Shown here: piece by piece, positions 57,323 to 64,000 of the stretch
Layout of the letters: each line of letters opens with the position of its first letter
Numbering within the stretch: the first letter of the stretch is position 1
Source: Polytrichum commune
Lineage: Eukaryota > Streptophyta > Polytrichopsida > Polytrichales > Polytrichaceae
Length of the DNA: 64,000 nucleotides
NCBI GenBank assembly: GCA_950295325.1
Contig: OX485807.1
Location: 20,617,666-20,681,665, forward strand
Reading direction: 5' to 3'
The notes under the pieces: model-generated
The model's database searches: none
What the model was told of the DNA's origin: nothing
What the model saw: only the letters and a program-made list of their open reading frames with translations
Translations under genes and position numbers: made by a program

Positions 57323-60300
57323 TTATGAGCCCCACTTTGAGTGCTCATCAGAGCTTTGTGTAGGTTCCTCCATTTCCTGGTCAGCTTCCAAATCTCCACT
57401 AGCATCATCACTTAAACCCCCTGCAACCACCTTCACTTCCAGCCTCGAAATACTATTTCGGTGTTTGTTGGTTAGACTGAGGGAGGGCACCAAGCTAACA
57501 ACCTTCTTGGGGCCCTTACCAAGGACTCCTTTCTTGCCAGGAAACCCCGGGCGTCGACCTTTATCTTTTGGATCTGTGGCCCTTTTGGTCCGTGCACCAC
57601 CACCAGTGCTACTGCCAACAGTTAAGCCTGCTACAGCAATGCCATTTCCACGTTCAGCTGCCATTCTTTGCTTACTTCCCAATTTACTTGCTGTACCACC
57701 TGTTGAGTCAGGCTTCTTTGGTTCTTTAAGGTCATCAACAGGTGGCGGTTCTTCAATGTTGGCTCCCAAGCCTTCTGGTGGAGGGGCTTGAGACATTAGT
57801 CGAGGAGTTGGTCTGTCACCCCACTCTGTAGGAGGAAATTGCAAATTTGGTCCAAAATTGAATCGCACCGAGCATTTCTTTTCTGGTGCTGGGAGTGTGT
57901 ACATGGACGCCGCAGGGAAATATTCACCAGCAAAAATATCCCTAAATGCCACACCTTGGCACACGCCATTCTTGAAGTATGTAATTTCACTACCTGTTCC
58001 AATAAAAAGAAGACTCAAAAATTCAGACAAGAATTCATGTTGTAAGAGAAGGGAGAACAGGACATGCTCTATCAGACAAGGGATAATCAGTTCACAAGAA
58101 GTGACCACAAAACCAAGGTGAAATTTCAGTAATATTAGAACCCCCAACCCTCAAAATTTAGGTCTTCCTTTCATTGCAAATCAAGATGAACGCATAAGCA
58201 AATCACAAAAAGAATGTGCTCTTGAGAGACCTTCCAACAATAGTATGCATCAAAAACTGTGTCTAGCCTACTATATAGTTATAAGAAGAAAACCGGTGAT
58301 ATGTAACCTGGATGAGAATGTATAACATGATGTCTCCAAATGTCATACCTGGAACCCGCTTTGGAGGGCCTTCATTTTTCTCTACTGGTACTGGGAAGAC
58401 CGTCCTGTTTGTTTTATTTACATAAAGTTCATATTTTGGTGCATATTCAGCCCCATTGGGCAGATTTATGTAGAAGCCAATCACGTCACCTTCCACATAA
58501 GCCGTTCCATAAGTCTCTCGAACTGCTTGATGTACCTTGCTTCCATCAACATCCCTGTAATCACAGAAGCGCAAGTATCTTCAACCACCTGACAGCATTA
58601 AAAAAAGGCTAGTTCTCGTACATGTATCACTTTACCAACAGAGAGAATATCCCCACCCACCGTAATGTAATTCAAAATTGGAAAAAGAATCCTAACATTC
58701 ACATGAATACAAATTGTGGTACTATCATCAACTCTGCCACTCCCAAAGCAACTATACCCTTGGCAGTAGCTGCCATGCTTCAGAATATAGCAACTCAGAG
58801 AATGCATATCTAGCAAAAAGAACCTCACTCACCAACATTACATTTCTGGCATAAAAGAATGCCAGATGAGGAATACCTGTATGCATAGCTGTTAGTGTCA
58901 AACCCAACGGGTGCCTGCAAGTCACCTTTCCATGTACTCCACCCCAAGCGCGTGTGTCCTGTCTTTCCCAAATCTTGAACAATAATCTCAAAGTACCAAG
59001 CACCCTCACTTATACCACGAGTGGCCCTAACCATTCGATATCCCTTCTCGCTGCTGGCTTGCATCTTGTCCGCAGAAAGCTCTACTTTCTCTGCTTTCTG
59101 ATCCTGCAAAGATAAAGCAGGATTCACACTTATTAGTCCATGTGCTGTTGCCAAATGTTTTGCAATTCTGATCCTACATTACCTTGTTCTTTAAAATATA
59201 AATAAGGCAACCTTCCCAGGCTCCGTAGAAACAAATGAACGTCACTCAATCCATGTCCTTTGTGTAAATAGACAGGCACAAGCTCCAATCCATGTCCCCC
59301 CAACCAGAAAAGGAGCCATACATGGCCTAATACGAGAACTCACTCCCCACATGGAATGCATCCATAGTTTGTAACCCCTATGGATTACAAATGTTGGGCA
59401 TCTTTATCTCATAAACACCGCTGGGGCTACTGTAGAATCACACTTGATGTGGTATCACCTGCTTGCAAATATCACCTAGCTCGTGACAGGATTGCTCATT
59501 AATCTAAAGTATATGATTGAGCCAGAATTATCAATACAACTATACTTGTATGTAAGATGGACACCAGCAAGCTGCATTGGCACAGACAAGAAAGAAAAAC
59601 AATAGCTTGCATCCTACCTCACCTTAGATAATTGTATTCCATTCTTGTCTTCTAGCTGATACCGTTGGGAGAGGTTCACTTCAACACGCTCATCCTTCCT
59701 TTCACCACTTGGAATCTTGACAGGTTTAGACTTTTTACTGCTCTTTCGTGTTGAGGTCTTGGTCCACACATTGGTCCTTTTCTTGGGTCTTTTCACTGCA
59801 ACTTCTCCATTTGCACCATCAGGGGCATCGGATGCTGTTGATCCCTTTCTCTTTAGAGGCAAATTTGCAGTGGAGTTTGTCCCACCTTCACCTGGTCCTG
59901 ATACACATTGCAATGTATCACATTATATAAACAGAATGTCTCCAATTAACACACAGATGAGCATCCAGACATCTCCCTCACAAACTTCATGCTAGAGCTG
60001 CAGTTAATTTTATGAGAACAGAAGCCCAAGATACAATAACATTCTTATTGTCCAGAACACATCACTTAAAAGATATCCCTGCAGGGCCATTTAGGGAACC
60101 GAGCCATGACATAGGTTAGCACTCTTAACTTGAGGAGCAAGTTTGTCACGCTAAGTTTGCCTTTCAGACCTGGGTATTACCATCCTAATTTTCCTTAATC
60201 CATGAGTGGACATAACTCATCAGTTTCACCAAAATGCATTTATATGGTGCACTTTGCGAGCAACATTCTAAATTTCATAAGATTGCGTCCCTTCACCTCG

Positions 60301-62826
60301 ATTCCCAGATTTCAGTACCTCTAAAAGTCTCCTCTGGAGCTCACAATCAGACCACGGGAAAAGTAATGCCATGGCCCATATTTGTGAGGAATTCAAGTGC
60401 TGTTCTCCTATAAACTGCAAAAGCCATAATGCATCTGTTGTAGTTCATATAGTGATATAAACTATTGTTTGTGGTTGACTAATAGTTTGTCTACAAACAA
60501 AGCATTATATGTTGTCTACATACTCCTTCCATCTATTAACCTTTCAGTTTCCATTTGATGGTATCAATAGTTTCTTTGATAATTAATGGGTGAGTGTTGG
60601 AAGGAAGACAGTTCAGCAAGGCTTTTGATTGCTATATAGTGATACTTGAGGCAGCGTTACACATGTGTTGATTTTTGGTAGAATGAAGGAAATTAAAATA
60701 GGAGACTTTGGTTGCACAAGTTGATGCTTGAGGTTAAGGAGATATCTAAGGATTCCAAGTAGCTAAGCTACTTGCACTGATTATTCTGACTTGAGATATT
60801 AGTCATAAGAAACTCGTACTGATTTCAATACTATTTCAGAAGCGATGTTTTGGCACACCTCGCCTCCTATCTCTTCAGGATGTAAATACCGTGGAATTGA
60901 TGTAAAACTGGTCAACGCTACCAAAACTGAATCAGTGAAGTGAGGAATCTAGAATAATAAATATTCGACAAAGGGAAGGTTTGCACACCTCCTACTCGCT
61001 GTGCTGCTACTTCAGTTTCATACTTCAATGTCAGGAACTCGTAGTGACTGCATTATTATTTCAGCAGGGAGGCGTTAAGACACCTCGCCTCCCCTCCTAT
61101 CTCATTAGGATGTAATACCAGAGCAGGAGTCGGAGGAGTTGACTAAAACTGGTAAACGCCAGCAACACTAAATTGGCGAAGTGCGGAAGCAATAATTATT
61201 ATTATTCTAGAAAGAGAACGTCAACCCATCTCCTACTCGCTGTGCTGCTATTTCGGCTTCAACTTCAATGTCAGTACCGGTAAACCGAAGGGTATCAGCA
61301 TGTATTGGCATTTGGATGCACAAGTTGATGCTTGAGTTTAACGAAATATCTGAGGATTTAAAGTAGCTAAGACATTTGCTCCGATTGTTCGAATTTGAGA
61401 TACTAGCCATAAGGAACTCGCATTGACTGCATTACTATCTCTTTAGGATGTAACACCAGAGCAGGAGGCCGAGGAATTGATGTAAAACCCGTAAACGCTA
61501 GCAGAACTAAATCAGTGAAGTGAGGAATCTAGAATAGTAATCATTCGACAAAGAGAAGGTCTGCAGACCTCCTACTCGCTGTGCTGCTACCTCAGTTTCA
61601 TACTTCACTATCAGGAAACTCGTGGTGACTGCATTACTATTTCAGGAGGGAGGCGTTAATACACCTCGCCTACTATCGCTTTAGGAAGTAACTTAATACC
61701 AGAGCAGGAGGCCATAGAATTTACGTTAAATTGGTAAAGGTCAGCAAGACTAAATCAGTGTGGTGAGAAAGGAAGAATTATTATTATTATTATTACTCTT
61801 ATTTGATAAAGAGAAGGTCTGCACACCTCCTACTTGCTGTGCTGCTACTTCAGTTTCAACTTCAATTGTCAGTTACCGATGAAACGAAGGATATTAGAAT
61901 AGGATGGACTTTGATTGCACAAGTTGATGCTTGAAATTAAAGAAATATCTGAGGATTAGTAGCTAAGACACTCGCTCCGATTGTTCAGACTTAAAACATT
62001 AGTCGTAAGGAACTCGTACTGACTGCATTACGGTCTCCTTCGGATGTAAAACCAGAGCAGGAGGCCGAGCACTTGATTTACAACTTGTAAACGCTAGCAA
62101 AACTAAATCGATGAAGTGAGGAAGTATTAATTACTAATATTAATATGACGGAGAGAAGATGTGCGCACCTCCTACTCGCTGTGCTGCTACTTCAACTTCA
62201 ACTTCAATACCAGTTCCCGTGACACGCTCTGCCTCTGCCTCCGCCTCCGCCTCTGCTTCCCCTTCCGCCTCGACTTCGGCTTCAGCTTCTCCCTCTACCT
62301 CTGCCTCTCCCTCCCCCTCCCCCTCCCCCTCTCCCTCTCCCTCTCCCTCTCCATCTCCATCTCCATCTCCATCAGCCTCAACCTCAGCCTCAGCCTCAGC
62401 CTCAGCCTCAGCTTCTGCCTCTGCCTCTGCCTCTGCCTCTGCCTCCACTTCTACTTCTGTTTCTGCTGCCTTCTCGTCTTCTGCGCCTCCTCTATCATCA
62501 AAGGCCGACGAGCCTGTCCTATTCGTGGCATTCTTCTCCACAGCCACATCCCGCTTCATTTCACCCTCCGTTTCATTACGCATAACCACATCTTCTTGCT
62601 CACCACCTAGACCTAAGTCCCCTGCTGCTGCTGCTGCTCCCGTTCCTGGTCCGTCGTGAACCACACGCTCTTGAGCATTGTCGGGCGCTTTTTCTCTCTC
62701 TGCACGATGCTTGTCGGACTCTACCTCCGCGGGGAGGAATTCTAAGAGCCGGTCATCATCCTGCTCACCTCCTAATTCACCTTCATCGTCTTGCTCTGGC
62801 TCTTGCTCTTGCTCTTTGCACTCCAT
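57323..62826 (-). CDS. ASH2R: ASH2-like subunit of the COMPASS H3K4 methyltransferase complex (SPRY protein), 678 aa
   Basis: Exons on the minus strand: 62826-62169, 59897-59623, 59103-58877, 58554-58349 and 57993-57323; phases close over 2,037 nt and all introns are GT-AG. The SPRY domain spans about residues 325-500: [75 protein letters not shown] and FPAASMYTL. This is the ASH2/BRE2 type, which with RBBP5 activates SET-domain H3K4 methyltransferases in the nucleus. Residues 220-311 are basic ([17 protein letters not shown]). Residues 1-219 are extremely acidic, with Ala-Glu, Gly-Glu and Gly-Asp repeats. A long C-terminal tail of about 170 residues contains a basic [14 protein letters not shown] patch and an acidic end. 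PHD and winged-helix regions of animal ASH2L are not seen, as usual in plants. Start: first ATG of exon 1. Confidence 0.92.
60640..62168 (-). repeat. Tandem array in ASH2 intron 1 that multiplies the exon-1 end and donor site
   Basis: The last about 45 bases of exon 1, reading GTAGCAGCACAGCGAGTAGG then AG|GT on the minus strand, recur at about 60987, 61227, 61567 and 61825 besides the genuine site at 62169. Spacing alternates about 240, 340, 258 and 342 bases, giving a higher-order period of roughly 590. The long units share GCACAAGTTGATGCTTGA; all share forms of CAGAGCAGGAG and GTAAACGCTAGCA. GT is intact in four of the five; at 61227 it has become AT. Confidence 0.85.
62215..62480 (-). repeat. 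Coding minisatellite for Ala-Glu, Gly-Glu and Gly-Asp repeats in ASH2 exon 1
   Basis: Six-base units such as GAGGCN, GAGGGN and GATGGA on the minus strand encode long runs of alternating Glu/Ala, Glu/Gly and Asp/Gly. Unit length of six preserves the frame through expansion or contraction. This is likely length-polymorphic. Confidence 0.9.
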
Positions 62827-64000
62827 GATAGCTTACCTTGCTTGCTCACCCGATTTCGTAAAAATAGGAATGAAGAGAATCAGCAATCGCGAGGCTATGC
62901 AAACCCCAACCACCTACTCCGAAAGCACAAGCCCTAATAATCCTGCAATGGCTCAATACTGGAGAGAGAGTTGCGAGAGGAAGGACAAAACGCATACAAC
63001 ACAGACATCCGAAAATAAATCCCTTCATTATGCCCGCCTGCCACGTGCTTGTTCGTGGTTGGTTATGTCGTGGCACACGTCAATGAATTGAAACAAAATT
63101 GGTTTCAAAGTCCGAGAAGCCTAATGCCTTAAAGTTGGGGACGGGGACGTAGAAGAGCGTACCTCTCATCCATCCAATGTAAAAACTTGGACTCCTATAT
63201 GTATGAGGCATATTTTTTTATCACTATGAGTTGCAATAGTCAACCACTGGCCAATTTCAATGACAAAGGCTATGATTTGATGTACAATAAGCAACAATGA
63301 CAATAACCCATACACATCACAGGTCAATTTCATACTAAAAAATGACACCCAACTTATATAAAAGCAAAAAAGATGGATCAATTAATCATATACTTATTTG
63401 TATTCTCTTATTGTGCATGTTATGTTATGTGGACCATGAACATTCTCATTTGATGCAAACAAATTACCACGTATGTAACTAGGATTTAAGTATATTTGGA
63501 TTTATGCATGACTTCTCGACAATTCCAACTGCCAATATGATGTACACCAAGTCACAAAACTACACAAATATGGTGGTTGGCAAACATGGAATACAGACAT
63601 TCGAAATCGTGGGTTATTGTGTTATTGCTTTTGTTATTATTGTTTGATGTTTTTGCCCCCACAAATACACATCCCTTATTACTTGTGGATAAGTGGTTTG
63701 TCCAATATACTTAAATGTTAGTTATTGTTTTTGCTAGTAAATTGATATGCAAAGATAATTTGCGGTGCAAGTTGATATGGAGGAATTAGTATTATAATGA
63801 AAATTGAGATGTTTGCCATGTCTTCTACTATAGATTGCACATTTAGTATTGACAAAAGCATGTTAAACTTTAGGTACAATCTTAATCCTTAACTCCTAAG
63901 GAACTGGGAGACCAAAACGTGGGTTCAATCAAATTTCATTGAAAATGTTTCTCATGTAGAGATTTCATTCATTAATTGATCTTCTTTCTTCCCTAATATT
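62827..64000. other. ASH2 5' flank and spacer to the window end
   Basis: The first few hundred bases hold the minus-strand ASH2 promoter and 5' UTR. Beyond about 63150 the DNA is AT-rich and I see no gene. CCTAAGGAACTGGGAGACC followed by GGGTTCAATC near 63897-63930 looks faintly like part of a tRNA, but no full cloverleaf is present. Confidence 0.5.

Noticed and set aside
62159-62659. Plus-strand frame of 166 codons of Ser-Ala-Ser-Pro repeats
   Set aside because: It is the antisense shadow of the acidic repeat in ASH2 exon 1.

Overview
The window is nuclear DNA from a land plant. The evidence is multi-exon genes with GT-AG introns of roughly 70-1,240 bases, AT-rich spacers full of small DNA transposons, and plant-type proteins: a CLC-d-like chloride channel, F-box/kelch-like proteins, a BLM10/PA200 proteasome activator, S1/SPH secreted proteins and a plant ASH2. 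Compact introns and the style of the F-box proteins suggest a seed-free plant, perhaps a moss, but the sequence alone does not settle this. I found no bacterial, organellar or viral genes, no CRISPR array and no convincing tRNA or rRNA gene.

Layout. 1-1516 (+): last four exons of a CLC-d-like channel/antiporter. 4792-7456 (+): three-exon F-box gene whose second intron is a tandem array. 7.5-15.5 kb: spacer with a deleted pogo-like transposon (9274-10558) and a MITE. 15552-28241 (+): complete 35-exon proteasome activator PA200 (1,839 aa), phase-consistent at every junction. 28.2-30 kb: degenerate repeats and a fragment of an S1-like gene. 30052-30570 (-): first S1-like gene. 32-41 kb: transposon-rich block, including two elements that share CTCGGGG terminal inverted repeats and have perfect 8-bp target duplications. 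41904-44336 (+): second F-box gene, with a duplicated promoter region. 46.3-53.8 kb (-): S1-like cluster of three intact genes and one pseudogene, two of them inside a tandem segmental duplication of about 2.2 kb. 57323-62826 (-): five-exon ASH2-like COMPASS subunit with an acidic low-complexity N-terminus and a tandemly expanded first intron.

How the genes relate. There is no operon logic. PA200 and ASH2 are single-copy housekeeping genes (nuclear proteasome; H3K4 methylation). The two F-box genes are divergent paralogues that share a C-terminal DATP motif. The S1-like genes encode small secreted four-cysteine proteins and appear to share a noncoding first exon, with the 3' splice site 6-18 bases before ATG. 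The most striking general feature is local tandem duplication: F-box introns and flanks, the ASH2 intron 1, an S1 5' intron and the S1 block are all expanded this way, and two arrays multiply real splice sites. The best candidate for something undescribed is the CTCGGGG / 8-bp-TSD transposon family, one copy of which carries an intact unrecognised 87-codon reading frame.
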